Positions 1 to 12,949 are shown, numbered from the stretch's first letter. The stretch: 64,000 nucleotides of DNA from Margaritispora aquatica (GCA_007644065.1 VJWN01000012.1:237758-301757); one strand, 5' to 3'. Notes: generated by a model not told the origin, from the sequence alone. A program made the numbers and translations.

Positions 1-279
1 CTGATTAAACCACTATTTCCACTACGACTTTATTGTCTGTCGATACTTCACCTTTCGACATTGCGCGGATACTGCGGATTTCAGAATTCAGTTTTCCAAT
101 ACTCGCCTTTCACTGGATTAGGTTCAGGATCTGATCTGAGTTCAGCAACCAACGTGCCATCTTGAGAACAAGCAGAAACAAATCCTGCAACAAGAAAGCA
201 CCAAGCAGACGACACACTCTAGACGAACCAAACGCAGCAACGACGAGAAGTTCGGCTAATTAGCGAACAAGCTGCAAAG

Positions 280-950
280 ATGCAGATCTCCGTTTGCCTT
301 TTGTTGCTGGTCCTAGGAAGCTGCAGGTATGTTTCTATCTCTGCGTTTGAGTTCATTTTTGACTTGCTTGATTCTCAAATATGCTCTATTCCCCGCTTTG
401 CAGTTGTGGAGAACACATGGCTGACTGTAAGAACAGCTTCATGTCCGCTCTCGCCCTCCCATTCACAGGTCCAGAAAGCCGCATCCCCTCAATCTCAGCA
501 TCAACTCTCTCTCCAACAAAGACAGAGTCAACTATTCAGCCATCTTCACCCTCTCGCTTCCACGCAGCACCCGAGAACGCCCCTCCAACAGCAGAATTAC
601 TCACGTTCGATCCAACCCTGCCTTCCATCCAAGATGACTCTCCCTCCTCACCACCACCACCACCCCCATCAAACACACAGCCAGAATGGAAACCCTACAC
701 CGCACCGCCCGCGCTTCCAAACCAGCCTCAACTTCCGATGAGACAGACACTTCGTGAGGATAGTCCCGAGGTCTTCCCGCTCAGCTGCTCGACGTCCACG
801 TATGATGGCGGCAAGTTGGTGTTCCATTGGGTGCAGAGTGATGGGAGCTGCAAGAGTCGGCTGGAAGTTAGGGTCAGGGCGTTGTTTCGATGGGAGTCAG
901 GAGAGAGAGGAGAGGGGAAGCGGGTTTTGGTTGGTGAGGAGGCTTTTTAG
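280..950 (+). CDS. Hypothetical small secreted protein, two exons
   Basis: Two exons (280-326, 404-950) joined by a 77-nt intron (GTATGT...TTTGCAG) give an in-frame protein of 197 residues. Residues 1-15 are a short hydrophobic run (MQISVCLLLLVLGSC) that reads like a signal peptide. After it come a few cysteines (CGEHMADC), a long Ser/Pro-rich middle with a run of seven prolines, and a more ordered C-terminus with two more cysteines (SCST, GSCKS). I recognise no domain. The first exon keeps the second exon's frame and the intron has good consensus ends, which is the main support. The gene could be non-coding or partly mis-modelled, because the low-complexity middle could be open by chance. 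Confidence 0.35.
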
Positions 951-2069
951 GATGGGTTGGGTGGTGTTGGAGGGTGTGAGAGGAGACGAGGATATGATGC
1001 ATACATGTGTTTTGGGATCAGGACAATAGCGCCGAGGAAGCCGGCATGGCATGCATGGAATGGTGTTCGGGGTGTTTATTGCGGTGTTCTGCCTCGACTT
1101 CGGGTTGGTCAGGTCCGGTTGGGCTATGAGATCAGACAGAAGTGAGCATCCTTTACTTTCTTCAGGTCTGGAGTAAGGATAGAGGTTGGATACTGGTGTG
1201 TTGGATTTGTTGTACGATAGGATATACCCCACGGTTGCTTACTTTTGCTTCTGCTTTTGAAATAGGCTGGATGGATGGTGGTGAATGCATGCATGGCAGG
1301 ATGAATGATAGAACTGGGGAAGTAGACTTAAGTCAAATAACTGGAGCTAAAGGCTGAAGCACTTGCACACTCAAGGACTAGACAACTAGTAATGGAACAA
1401 ATAACATCATAATGGAGGACGATAATAACGATGAATACAAATCCAACATATTCTAAATACATTCCGAGACGAGTTTGCTCTTGATTTTCTATACAAAATG
1501 ATATAAAACTAGTTGAATCACTTTACATCTCGCCGCACCGAAGCAGAGTCATTCTCGAGGCTAACGCAATCTAAACCCATCACGCACAGTATATCACGAA
1601 CGCATCCCTCAAAGATCAAGAAGTATCTGAGATATATGTAGATAACCCTACAGTTTTTAGTTACATCTTGATTAAAATGACATTGTGCGCATATATCGCA
1701 TGTGGTCCATCGTCCATCCCACAATTCATCAACCATGAGGTAGTCAGTCGTATAGTAACCCAAACGCCAACTGAAGCCCAGCCAAGCAAGCAAGCGCATA
1801 GCACCCGAAAAGTGACAGATATGCCAAATATCTCAAAGCTTCCATTTGCAGCTGAAAACATCGGCTCTTCCTCACTCCCTCTTGGCCCCTTTCTCTCTCC
1901 CATCACATCCCCATCTCCATCCCCATGCTCACATCACGTCACATCACAACTCCTATAAACTCAGTCAGCCTCCAAATCTCCCAAATCCCAACACCACAAA
2001 AACAACAAGCCAACATGCCACAGGAAGGGCTTTGGGAAATCCATACCTCTGTTGCTATGATTCCATAAC
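951..2069. other. Intergenic, no gene seen
   Basis: Short overlapping open frames on both strands, none with recognisable domains or a convincing intron structure. Pyrimidine-rich and CATCC-rich stretches lie near 1870-1930. Confidence 0.5.
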
Positions 2070-2195
2070 TCAACGGAAGCAGTTGAACCCCCCACAGCTG
2101 AAGCGAAATCTAGGACGATGCACACCATGTCGATCGGCGGAGACATTCGCGCCCGCATGTCGACCACCGAAGCCCTTGTTGTAGAAGAATCCCAT
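2070..2195 (-). CDS. Possible 41-residue Gly/His/Arg-rich small protein
   Basis: A 42-codon ORF starting MGFFYNKGFGGRHAG and ending CGGFNCFR, rich in Gly, Arg, His and Phe. The ATG context (GAAAATGG) is favourable. A good TATA box (TATAAAAG) lies about 134 bp upstream, so an RNA is probably made here; whether this frame is its product is uncertain. The frame is open further upstream (to about 2711), but that part has no protein-like character. I recognise no family. It could be the first exon of a longer gene or part of a non-coding RNA. Confidence 0.3.
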   Translation of the reverse strand: MGFFYNKGFGGRHAGANVSADRHGVHRPRFRFSCGGFNCFR

Positions 2196-2945
2196 TTTCC
2201 CGGTATTCCTATACTTTACGTCGTGAAGATGATGATGTCGTAACAGTGTTTTGTATCGTGTACGTGGATGCGTGTAGAGAGCAGAGAAAGAGAAAAGTAG
2301 CAGGGAGATGTGGAGGGATGAAGGTGGACTTTTATAGAATAGAAGGGAAAGCAAGATTACCAGATGTCTTAGGATTAGCATATACATGTACAGTATGCAT
2401 GATGTATTTTCCAAGCAATAATAATCAAGGTTTCGATGCCCATCCTCGCAAGCAAGCAAGCAAAGCAAACAAAAGAGACTTCCTCGACTGCGCCATCCAT
2501 CCATCCATCCATTTCCACATAGCGATCTTCGCGACTCAATCACATACACGCAGCAACAGGATTCAACAGCAGATGACTTTGGTGGCTGATTTCCAGATCT
2601 CCTCAAACCTGGAAACTTTTCTTGGCTGACGCGGATCTGTTTTGTTTGGAGGGAGGGAAGCAAGATATTCAAGCGAGCTTGTGGCTGTGCTTCGCTCTCC
2701 TCTCCACCCACGACACACGATATGGCTGTGCATTACCAACACTTTGCGTTGTCATACCTGTGTGTGTGTGGCGCCCACACCGGATAACTCCCGCCCGCTC
2801 TGTCCTCCGCCGCCCGGCTGCGCTCGTCACCCACCTTATGCACATCCACACGTGCAAAAAAGAGAGCCCTTCCTTCCCTGTCTCTTGTCCGCCCTATCCA
2901 CGAAAAGAAAGAAAAAAAAGGACAAAAAATATGGTTTGTTTCAAT
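2196..2945. other. Intergenic, simple repeats only
   Basis: Holds the TATA box above and simple repeats (GCAA units near 2450, CATC units near 2497-2512). No coding signal seen. Confidence 0.5.
2329..2336 (-). promoter_or_regulatory. TATA box (TATAAAAG)
   Basis: A consensus TATA element on the minus strand, about 134 bp before the ATG at 2195. Clear TATA boxes are not common ahead of fungal genes, so it marks likely regulated transcription toward the small ORF. Confidence 0.4.
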
Positions 2946-3017
2946 TACACTATGTGGGGCTCGAACCCACAACCTCAAGATTAGAAGTCTTGCGCGCTAC
3001 CATTGCGCCAATAGTGC
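2946..3017 (-). tRNA. tRNA-Arg (anticodon UCU), no intron
   Basis: Read on the minus strand, the 72-nt sequence folds as a tRNA. The 7-bp acceptor stem pairs GCACTAT with ATAGTGT (G-U at the top pair) and A is the discriminator. The D arm contains GGCGCAATGGTAGCGC. The anticodon stem CAAGA/TCTTG encloses the loop CTTCTAA, giving UCU for Arg AGA. The T arm carries GGTTCGAGCCC. No intron interrupts the anticodon loop. Confidence 0.95.
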
Positions 3018-3387
3018 ATCTTTCGTTGCTTGTTAGGCAGATGCTGATTCGATGGAGACTTGTGGCTATGGTTAGTTTATCAACACCACAATAAGTTGCA
3101 AATGCCGAATTGTACGCGTGACATCCTTCTTGGATGTTTGACTAAAGGTACTTTTGGTCGTGATATTGTGATGTGGTAGTGGGTGGTGGCATACGGTTAT
3201 GTGTGTTGGATTTACAAAGTCTGGATTATGTCTATGGGGTATATTCTAACGCTACAGATGTTGCTGTTGTGCTTAACTTAGCTCAACTCAGCTTATTGCA
3301 CAATATCATCCTCTCACAGTCCTGCCTGGAATTTTCATCTGCTTAATCCCGTCTCTTCCTCTTCCCTCCCCCTCTTAACCCTTCCAT
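3018..3387. other. Intergenic between tRNA and SSN3 3' end
   Basis: AT/GT-rich spacer, no coding signal. Confidence 0.5.
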
Positions 3388-5077
3388 CTATTCCTTCATC
3401 CTCTTACTCGGCCTCGAGTCATCTGGCAACCCACTCCTCTTCGTGCCCGGCAAACTCCCCGTCCTTATATCATTATCATCCTGACTGACCCTTCTATGCG
3501 GATACTCTCCCTTCACACCCTCAAAACAGTTACTACTCACTTTGTCCCCGGTACTAAAGAAGGGATGTTGTAGCGCCTGCTGCGCCGTGAGTCGCTTCTC
3601 AGGATCATACTCCAACAGCCCACTCAGCAACTTATACCCCTCCGCGCCCAGCGACGCGTTGGACGACGGATTGCTCGTCGGCGAGTGTGCGTTAATGGTC
3701 GCATAGTACCACTTCTCGAGATTACTCCCATTCTTAGGATGCGAGGACGACAGCGTGCTAAGCTGCGATGCCTCGGGCATGTTGACCAAGTTCGGCCACT
3801 TCTCCTTGGTAGGCAGACCCACGATCTCGACAATCTTCTGCATCTGATTGCGTTGGAAGGGTACTGTTTTCTTGGAGTCCATCTTGGCTTCCTCGCCTTT
3901 GAAGATGGGTCGTAGACTGAGGAGCTCGGCGAAGATACATCCGATGGCCCACATGTCGATGGCGGGTGTGTAGTGCCGTGAGCCGAGGAGGAGTTCGGGA
4001 GCACGGTACCAGATTGTTACGACGACTTTGTCGCCAGAGAAGAGGGAGTGAAGGGGCTTGTTGAAGAGACGTGCGAGGCCGAGATCACCGATTTTGACCT
4101 CGCCTGAGGAGGTGACCATAATGTTTGCGGGTTTGAGATCACGATGGAGTACCCAATTTGCGTGGAGGTATTGAGAGCCGTTTAGTAACTGAAACATGAT
4201 GCTTTTTACTGTTGAAGGTGGGATGGGATGCCGCGTCGGTTGGGTATGGTGATGGATAATCTGTAGTAAATCATGCTCGGCATACTCAAACACCATGAAG
4301 ATGCACTTGTCTTCCAAGATAATCTCGATCAACTTGATGACATTCGGGTGACTGAGCTCAGAGCACAGAGCCATTTCTCGGACAGCGGACTGGGATATTC
4401 CGGTATATTGGATCTGTTCGCCCTCCTTGTCTGAGGTTGAGTCAGTCATGTGAGGCGCAGCGAGAATCTCGCGATGCATTACCTGGCTTGAATTTCTTGA
4501 TGGCGAACTCGCCCACCTGACCGTGACGGCCAACAGCCTTGTAAACACGGCCATAAGTGCCAGAACTGATGAAGCCGATGACTTTGTATCTGTCTATGAC
4601 CCGGACTTTGCTCTGGTATCCCACGGGACCAGGACCGCGATCAACAGGGTCTATATAAGAATCAGCGACTATCCATATGAGGCTGAAGAGCACACACGAA
4701 AAGGGGGTCGTCGAGCTGGAAACATAATTCGGATAATTATTTCAAGATGGGAAGAATAATGTACAGTCAGATGACCTCAACAAAATCCCGGCCCGTCCAC
4801 CTCAAAATGTCAAAGAATGAAAAGAGGTCAACATGAGGCGATCATATGAACAGGAGAAAGAAGCAGCCGATACAGAAATGATGTCGAAAGTTAAGACAGA
4901 AGCAGAGATGAGGCTGATAAGTACTAGACTGCACTGCAAAGGGAAAGCGTGACACAATTGAGGGGGGGGAGAGATACCATCAAAGGCCTGCTGGACACTT
5001 CTCTTTAAGGTTTGGGTCCTCTGGGCGCTGGCAGCCGAAGACGGGCCCCCGGAAGGCGGATTGGAAGTCAGGCTCAT
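3388..5077 (-). CDS. SSN3: Cyclin-dependent kinase Ssn3/CDK8 (Mediator kinase)
   Basis: Three exons (5077-4978, 4668-4483, 4430-3388) with introns of 309 and 52 nt give 442 residues, normal for fungal Ssn3. The kinase has the glycine loop SSGTYGRV, the ATP lysine in FAIKKFKP, the Ssn3-type segment YTGISQSAVREMALCSEL around helix C, HRDLKPANI, DLGLAR (the CDK8-type variant of DFG), WYRAPELLLG and DMWAIGCIFAELL. The tail ends in basic SKRMKE. With cyclin C, Med12 and Med13 it forms the Mediator kinase module, which phosphorylates the RNA polymerase II tail and transcription factors in the nucleus. The splice joins FKP-DKEGEQ reproduce the conserved family sequence. The 309-nt first intron is long for this region, so a missed short exon is possible. 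Confidence 0.95.
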
Positions 5078-6959
5078 GATTTTTATAAAATTTTTATTCT
5101 TTTTTTATTTATTTTTATGCGATGGATGCGGTTATGCGTGTATGCGGTATACGGTGGTGGTGCTGGTGGTGCTGGTGGAGGTGGATGCAGTCGCGGTAGC
5201 GGTTGCGGGTGCCGTAGAAAATAGAAAAATAGCGTAGGTAAGGTTCCCGGTAAGGTCGGTAATAAGCTATGTTTCAACCTAGGCTGCTGGGGGGGTCTGG
5301 GAGCAAAAGTCGAGTATAGTGCAGTACCAGGCGTGGTCGGAGAGCGGTCGTGCGATCTCAAGACGATGATGATGCACCTGCACCTGCACTGCAAACGCCT
5401 GCGCGTTGGGGGCGAGGTCAAAGACAGGCGACAGGCGAGGAGAGATCCGAATGAGCAGCTGGACTAGATGGGATTGACTAGGCGACCAGGCAAGGTAGGT
5501 ACTGGAAGGTCGGTGTGGTGTAGAGTATGGTATGTGCCGCTGTATGATACCTAGTACGTGCGTGTACCTAGCTGGCTAGCTGGCCTGACCTGATGAGGTG
5601 AAGGGCGGGGGGAATAATGAGGGGAACGCCTTCGTGGATAGATGTGGATGGAGTGGATGGTGGATGGTGGATGGTGGATGGAATTCCGTCGGATTCGGGA
5701 GAGTAAGAATCGCAGGAAAGGAGGAGGAGGGGGAAAAAGATAGAAGATGGGGTTGGATGGAAGAATGATCACGCCCCCCTTTACGCCTTGGTGGTTTAAG
5801 TGGTAGCTGGTAAGTGGTAGGTGGTAGGCTGCATTGTCCCGCAGGCAGAAGCAGCAAAAGGGAGACGAGGCCGAGGGCGAGGGGGAGCGAGAGTGTGTGT
5901 ACTCCTCAGTACAGTATCAGTATTGATTGTCTCTCCTTTTTGCGTGCGCTCCTTGCTGATTGCAGGTTCGGGGATCGCGGAGGAGGGGCAGGCGAAGGCG
6001 AAGAGGAAGGTCGAGAAATAGATTATGTGACCAAATGGTAGACCACAATACAATACAATACGTCAAGGTACGCTCGCGCAAGGGATGGACGAGGAGGGGA
6101 GAGGAGAAAAGGGTTGGTTTGGTTTGGTTTGGTGGTGTCCAGCTAGCTAGCGCTTAGAAGGGATCGAGTGACAGTGCGATCTGTGCCTCATGTGCCTTGA
6201 ACCGCGTGCAGCAGCAGTCAGTGTGATACATGATACCTCTACCTACCTACCTACCTACATACCTACTGTAAGATATATTGATTGATTGCCTTCTGCTGGC
6301 TGGTGGAGTCAAAGAAATCGGGAAGGGAAGAAAAGATGTCGTACGACAGACAATATGACAATATGACATATGCGTGAGGTGATAATGGAATGCATGATAT
6401 AGTCTGGTCGGGTGTGCCAATGTTTGCATCCGGATCTGTTCCCGGCAGCACTTGCACATGTGAGGGAGATGTGAGCTCGAATGCGTTCTTTGTCCTACAT
6501 CTAACTTGAAACCCGAATACGATTAAGATGTATATATATATATATAATTATAAATTAAAGTAAATAACTCGTATTCATATCATCCAACTATAAGGTCGCT
6601 AAGATTTATTTACAATCAACAAACACACACACACACAAAGGGTCGGGTCGGCTATATATCCCTTCGGTTAGACTCCCTCAATCTCGGCAAAGGCGGGGTA
6701 CAAACTGAGGCGATCCCCCACCAACATCGACACCAACACTTCTGCTCTTTAGGCTATCATCTGGAAGATCTTACATTTCAGGTCAAGTCATCTATTTCGA
6801 GATACACGTAATTCTATGACTCTATCTTCGCTCTGAACTCCTTATCCAACGCGACTGCTCCATCGTAAGATGACTGTCCATCTACATTCAACACTACCAA
6901 CAATCCAAATATAACTTCCCGACTCAAGCATCTCCTTGTAACAGTCCACGATAAATATA
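5078..6959. other. Long intergenic region with short tandem repeats
   Basis: About 1.9 kb upstream of SSN3 and downstream of the deacetylase gene. It contains a GGATGGT-type tandem repeat (about 5651-5681), GGTTT repeats (about 6115-6133), ACCT repeats (about 6239-6256) and a TA run (about 6532-6545). Several overlapping open frames on both strands are low in complexity, and I see no credible gene. Confidence 0.5.
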
Positions 6960-8179
6960 TCATCCCCACACCCTCTTCCCAAGCACCCAAGTCTCTTTGA
7001 CCACTCCGTCCTCACCCAAAACAACAAAGTCACCCCTCCTCCCAACCTCCAGCACACCCCGATCCCTCAACCCCATAGCCATCGCAACATTCTCCGTCAC
7101 ACATCTCACAGCCTCTTGAACCTCAACCTCGGCCCACTGCATCAGATTTCTCACACACTCATCCAATCCAATACACGTCCCGATCAACGTATCCGTTCCT
7201 TCAATCGTAACCTTGTTCCCCTGCTTGAGTTGTTGGAATGGAATCTGCGCGTGCCCGGGATGGATCCCATCCGGAAGACCTGAGAGCTCGATACTGTCGG
7301 TGATGAGGATGCAGTGAGACGGCGAGGAGCGATACGCGACGCCGACGATCCGAGGGTGGAGATGGATCGCGTCAGCGATGATAGAGAAGTATGGTGGTGA
7401 GGGGTCGGATATCAGTCCTGGATTTGTTAGTGACATTCTAACAACATGTCACAATGCAACATACCTGGTAATCCTGGCTCTCTGTGATTTAGAGGATTCA
7501 TAGCATTGAATGTATGTGTGATCAAATTTGCGCCAGCTCGCATACCTGCCAGTCCTTCTTCATGATTCGCAGCACTGTGTCCCATTGAGACATGGATACC
7601 ATACTCCTTCGTCAGAGTTTTGATATGTTCCAACGCACCTGGCAACTCAGGCGCGAGGGTCAGGACACGAATTGAATCTCTCAGGTTCTGCTCTCCATAG
7701 ATCTTCTCGAGGCTGGAATCAGCTGGCAGATGCATGTTCTTCGCATCGTGAGCACCTTTCTTGCTGGGTGCTAGAAATGGCCCTTCGACGTGGGCGCCTA
7801 GCACTGAGGCACATCCTTCTTCGTTCTTGGGCTTAAGATATGGCAACGCTCCTTGGAAGACTTCTGATGAGACGGTTGGAATGGTAGGGTAAAATCCTGT
7901 AACTCCTGTGGAAGGTAGGTATTTTGCGAGCTTGCTAACTCCTGCTTGGTATGATACTGGTTCGTGGTAATGTGCGAAATGGAAACCTAGAGCTCCATTT
8001 GTTTGAAGTTCAAGAAAACCTGGTGAAACAATTGCGTTCTTGAGATCAATGATTTGGGTATCCATTGGAAGTGGGGTGTTGGGTATTATGAGACCATTGG
8101 AGTCCACAGTAAGTGGTGAAGTGATGAGCTTTCCTTGAATGCATTGTTTGCAGTTGATGAATTGAATTGCTGAAGACAT
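6960..8179 (-). CDS. nagA: N-acetylglucosamine-6-phosphate deacetylase
   Basis: Two exons (8179-7465, 7417-6960) around a 47-nt intron give 390 residues, the usual family length. The enzyme removes acetate from GlcNAc-6-phosphate, the first committed step in reuse of chitin-derived amino sugars, in the cytosol. Family signatures are VSPGFLELQTNGALG near residue 50 (amidohydrolase entry strand), HVEGPFLAPSKKGAHD, GHSAANHEEG, NLITHTFNAMNPL, and a C-terminal strand (GDFVVLGEDG). The splice join EPGLPG-LISDPSPPYFSI keeps the family alignment. The first true ATG is at 8179; the frame is open a little further upstream but only with a TTG. No other GlcNAc-catabolic gene is adjacent. Confidence 0.93.
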
Positions 8180-9068
8180 ATCGAACAAGTGACAATATAT
8201 GTTTCTATCTGAAAACCTAGAATTGATGAAATGATGTATATATATATTCTCAGCCTAGCACATCGTGTTCATGTAAGCTGCATGAATGAAAGATTGTGTG
8301 GTCTTTAAGAGATGGAAAAACTCTAGCAAAGCGTCAGACTTGTGGACAAAGATACCTGTAAAATCAACCACTAAGAGGAAATAGAGATGAATAAAATGCT
8401 CTCACAACCTTATAGAATACAGCTATACCTTGACATATATCGATGATAAAGAAGCAGAGCTGAGAGGGAACGTTACCCCACTACCGAGACCGAGACTGAA
8501 AATAGAACTAGAACTAGTGGGGTGGTGAGAAAGTGTCAGAATGATTGGCTCGCTAGTCTTGACCCCCTTCTCATCCCAAATTGGAAAGGGGGCTCGAACT
8601 CTCCTTCCATTTTTACAAGCACGGTCTTTGTGGTTTTCCGATTCTTGTACGCTCAGAGGCTGTTGAAACTGTAGGCTATCAATTATATATATATATATAT
8701 ATATATATTGTATATCTCGACAGCTTTTGGAGTTCTTCTTTTGTTTACTTTCACACAAGAAAAGGCACCCCTCTTGGCACCCTAGCTCGTTGGAGGATGA
8801 CGTCAATGTAGCCTCATTCTTGTCCAACCTTAAAGGTTGGAAGAAACATGGAGATTTTCTCTTCTTCTTAAAAACACCATGTTGGTACTTCTACTTCGAG
8901 ACGTATGGAGACGTCCAGATGAGAGATTCTGCCGTGTATAGTAGGCAGTAAGATCCGAATCCATTATAGTCAATCAAGTCTGGTCGGAAACTCTAGCAAG
9001 CAAACAACCGATTAGCCAGCCGAGTTCTCGTGCGATCAGATATACGATTCTCAAGCTACCATATCATA
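8180..9068. other. Divergent upstream region with (TA)n microsatellite
   Basis: Separates the deacetylase gene (minus) from the SMP/C2 gene (plus). Contains a 25-nt TA run at 8684-8708. A minus-strand open frame at 8423-8827 reads through the TA run as an Ile/Tyr repeat and is not credible. Confidence 0.5.
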
Positions 9069-12000
9069 ATGTCTCACCATCACATCAAAGGTCCAGCAGG
9101 TCACTACTCAGCCACGAATCCCGTGCCAAACATTCATCAGTTTGTCGAAAATCTCGACAAAGAGAAGCGAGAGCGAGATGCACAAATTGAAGCAAGGAGA
9201 AGGGTTCAGGGCGATGAGATAAGAGACCATAGTCCTCTTCGTGACTCTGGCGTTTCCGGTACGAAGAAGCGAGTCACCGATCCTGTCACTGGGAGAGAAG
9301 TGGAGATTGAAGACGTGAACGAGGATTTTATGAACCGCGTAGAGAACCCAACAGTCAGTGACTAAACAAGACATCAAACTGTAAGCGAGACTAATGATCA
9401 CAGTTACCGGTCCCAAATGCAAATCTAGGCAAGCCAACGCCGGTCAAGACAGATGCCAGACAATCGGGAGAAGAATATCGGCATAATCAGGATGTGACGG
9501 CCCCACCAGATCCAGTCGTGCCAAATAGCACATCTGATGTGCCTTTACATGGAGAAAAGACAAATATTCTCTTCCACCCAACGCCTTCCGTCTCGTATGA
9601 GGTTATGTTCGAGTCGATGGAAAAGCAGACGACTATACTCGTTGGAGCAGTGTTTCTTGCAATCGTGGTCTTTGGAAAGATGTTCGGGGCAAGTTTGTAT
9701 GGTTTAATCCCACTAGGACTTTGTGTCTCGTCTGGCATATTCTTGACAATGAAAGAGCTCGTACGTCAAGGTCGTGATACGGAGTGGTCTGGTGAGCTCA
9801 AGAGGGGTGAATATGTAAGATATCTTTTACGTTTCCTTATTGTATATTTAACAGTCACAGGCAACCGCAAATCTCATACCAGAATCGGTAGAGTGGATGA
9901 ACACTTTTCTAGGCATTGTGTGGGGACGCATCGATCCAGATATGTTCGCTTCTATTGCAGATTTAATCGAAGATGTCATGCAAGCTTCACTTCCAGGTAT
10001 CGTCGAGAATGTTCGCATTGCAGAAATCAACCAGGGAACGAATCCATTTCGTATCCTAAGTCTGCGTGCTTTACCAGATTCGCATGTTCAAGAGATGAAA
10101 GATGATATTCGGTCAAGGAATGAGCAAGTGAAAGACCCACAAGAACTGGCTGCTGATGAGGAAGGTGGCGATTACTATAATATGGAGTGCTCGTTCGCTT
10201 ACCACTCCTCTCCACAGTCCAAGGCATCTACCAGTATTTCAGAAAAGGCCAAGAATATGCATATGCAGCTAATCTTTTACCTAGGCATCAAAGGTCTCTT
10301 TGGAGGTGAGTGCATCAAAACATTAGATCAATCGTCGCTAAGTGTATGTCTCAGTACCCCTTCCAATCTTTGTTGAGCTTCAAGGCCTAGTAGGGACTGT
10401 CAGATTGCGACTCCGCATGTCGCCAGAGCCACCCTTCCTCAAAGCTCTCACTTTCACATTAATGGGTGTGCCAAAAGTCCAAGCAGCCTGTGTCCCGATG
10501 TTAGAAACAGGAATTAATGTTCTCAATCTACCTTTAATTTCAAATTTCGTTAACTACGCAATTGCAGCCACTTCCAATGAGTATGTTGCACCCAAATCCA
10601 TGACTCTCGATATGGCCAAGATACTTGAGGGTGATGACATTCAGAAGGACACGGAAGCAATCGGTGTTCTCTGGATCAGAATACATAAGGCCGTTGAACT
10701 AAGCAAACAGGACCGGCGAGGCAGTACTGGTGGAGGCAGTGATCCTTACATCACAGTAAGCTTCTCGAAGTATCACAAGCCAATGTACTCGACAAGAGTT
10801 ATCCAAGACAACCTTAATCCGGTTTGGGAGGAGACTTGCGCATTACTAGTCACTCCAGATCTAATCAAAGCCGATGAACAACTATCAATGGAGCTTTGGG
10901 ATTCTGATCGTGCTACTGCCGATGACGTTGTTGGTAAAATTGAGCTCTCAATGCAAAAGCTCATCCAGCATCCTAGTAAAATGTATCCACAAGTTTCAAA
11001 ACTTAGAGGCATACACGCAGATAGTACCATGCCAGGCGAGCTTCACTGGGAAGTAGGATACTTTGAGAAACCACAATTCCGACCAGGACTTCGCACTCAT
11101 GGGAAAAACATCAATTTGCCAGCGAAGCTGCGAGACAAGAAGGAATTCCAGGATGAAAGAGGAAGCATCGATAATGCATACGAGTCAGCAGTGGTACGTA
11201 CACCACCCGATCCGCTATGGCCAAGTGGTATTTGTAGTGTTGTTGTACACCAGATTGTCAATCTTGAGCATCTGAACGTCAAAGGGAGTAGAGGGAAACG
11301 AAAGGGAAGAGAATTTGAGCCAGCTCAGGAGAGTGGAGAAAGTACCGAGGAAGAAGCGAAGAAATTACCAAGTGCTTATTGCATTCTTCACTTCAATGAT
11401 CAACTTGTACGTACAGATTAAGATACGACATAACTTCGTTAACATTTGACAGATTTACCGCACTCGTACCAAAGCCGTCAGCAGCAAGCCAATCTTTAAT
11501 GCAGGCACTGAGCGATTCGTCGGTGACTGGCGCTCCGCCATCGTGACAGTCACAATCCGCGACCAACGCATGCGAGAACACGATCCCATTCTCGGTGTCG
11601 TACCTCTAAAGCTCTCAGATATCCTCCAAACTAGCTCCCAAGTAACGAGATGGTATCCTCTCGATGGTGGTATAGGATTTGGTCGCATCCGCATCTCACT
11701 ACTCTTCCGTAGCGTGGAAACACGTCTCCCACCTCAGCAGCTCGGATGGGACGTCGGTACTTTCGAATTCACTTCTGCGAGAATCCTCGCCACCGGCTAC
11801 ATGCATCATGCGAAGCTGAAGATGCGTACTGGTGGCAGCTCGGGCAAGATAGCGCGTACACATTGCACAAAGACCGACGAAGGCGATGGGATGTATTGGG
11901 ATCTGAATCGTAATGATGGCGAAGATAACATCCGTCTTCCAGTTAAGTATCGGTACAGAGCACCCATCATCTTTGAACTGCACAGCGCACGTCACAGAAG

Positions 12001-12949
12001 CGCAGACGCATATGCAGTCATTTGGCTGCATCACTTTGTGGACAACGAAGTTCAAAATATCAACATTCCTCTATGGAAGACAGACAACGGGATGCGTCTT
12101 ACGCAGAACTACATTACAGAGGAGAACTACAAAACTATTCCCAACCTTGCCATCGAAGAAGTAGGTAGGTTGCAGTTTCAAGGCAGGTTCAAGGCAGGCA
12201 TGGATGGCGATCATGCACTTTTCGTGACAGATAATGATTCAAGGGAGACGCAGGAGACGTGGGAGGCTTGTCATGCTGAGGGCGTGAGGGGTGATGTTGT
12301 GACGAAGGAGCTTTCGCCTGAGGTGAGGCAGCTCCATGAAGAGAGTTTGATGCGGCCGAGGGATGTGCTGAGGCATGCGAGTGAGGGGGAGAAGGAGAAG
12401 TGGTTAGCGAGCGATGGGACTGATTGGAGGGGTGCTTTTGGGAATGATTTGAGGGGTTTGATGGATCAGAGACGTGGGGAGAAGCTTAGTGGTGGTGGTA
12501 GCAAGAGTCGACGGGAAAATAAAAAATTGGGCCATATCACTGAAGAAGAGGAAGACAATACGTCGTCTTCAGAGGATAATGACAGCGAAAATGACTCAGA
12601 CTCGGACAGCGATCTCGGTCTCCACGACGCTCTAACCCACGACACGTTTTCATCCGACACTCAAAACAGCACAAGCTCAACCTCAACCTCAACGCACTCC
12701 CCAAGCAGCACACACGAACACAAACAACACCTACCCCCCAAATCCCGCAATCCACTCCGCCAAACCCAGAACTACCGCGACAAGAAGAAGGACCTGCATC
12801 GCAAGCAGCGCGGTCTGATGCAGTGGAAGCCGTTGAGGAGCGCCAGGTTCGCGAAGAATCAGGTGGGCTTTGCGGTGAGGAGGGTGAGGGCGGTGGGGAG
12901 CTTGAAGACTGGCAAGGGTGAGGTGGGCGTGGAGAGTGAGGCGCGGTGA
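9069..12949 (+). CDS. SMP and C2 domain membrane-contact protein (Mug190/tricalbin-like)
   Basis: Five exons (9069-9353, 9404-9814, 9861-10305, 10355-11406, 11453-12949) with introns of 46-50 nt give 1229 residues. After a charged N-terminus comes a hydrophobic hairpin at about 180-225 (TILVGAVFLAIVVFGKMFG, then LYGLIPLGLCVSS). An SMP-like lipid-binding region follows (WMNTFLGIVWGRIDPDMF ... FLKALTFTLMGVP). The C2 domains include a first (GVLWIRIHKAVEL ... SDPYITVSF ... NPVWEETC) and a second that starts at GICSVVVHQIVNLEHL and continues across the last intron (IFNAGTERFVGDWR). A Ser/Asp-rich acidic stretch and a basic tail end the protein. The layout matches extended-synaptotagmin/tricalbin-type proteins and fission yeast Mug190, which tether ER to plasma membrane and move lipids. 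Substrate and exact paralogue cannot be read from sequence. Confidence 0.88.

Noticed and set aside
2196..2711. Upstream extension of the small minus-strand ORF to 213 codons
   Set aside because: Composition is not protein-like and the TATA box lies inside it, so only the part after 2195 was kept, with low confidence.
5551..6053. Overlapping minus-strand frames rich in Pro, Ser and His
   Set aside because: Low-complexity translation of GGAT and GA-rich repeats in several frames at once.
8423..8827. 134-codon minus-strand frame
   Set aside because: Crosses the TA microsatellite and reads it as an Ile/Tyr repeat; no domain.
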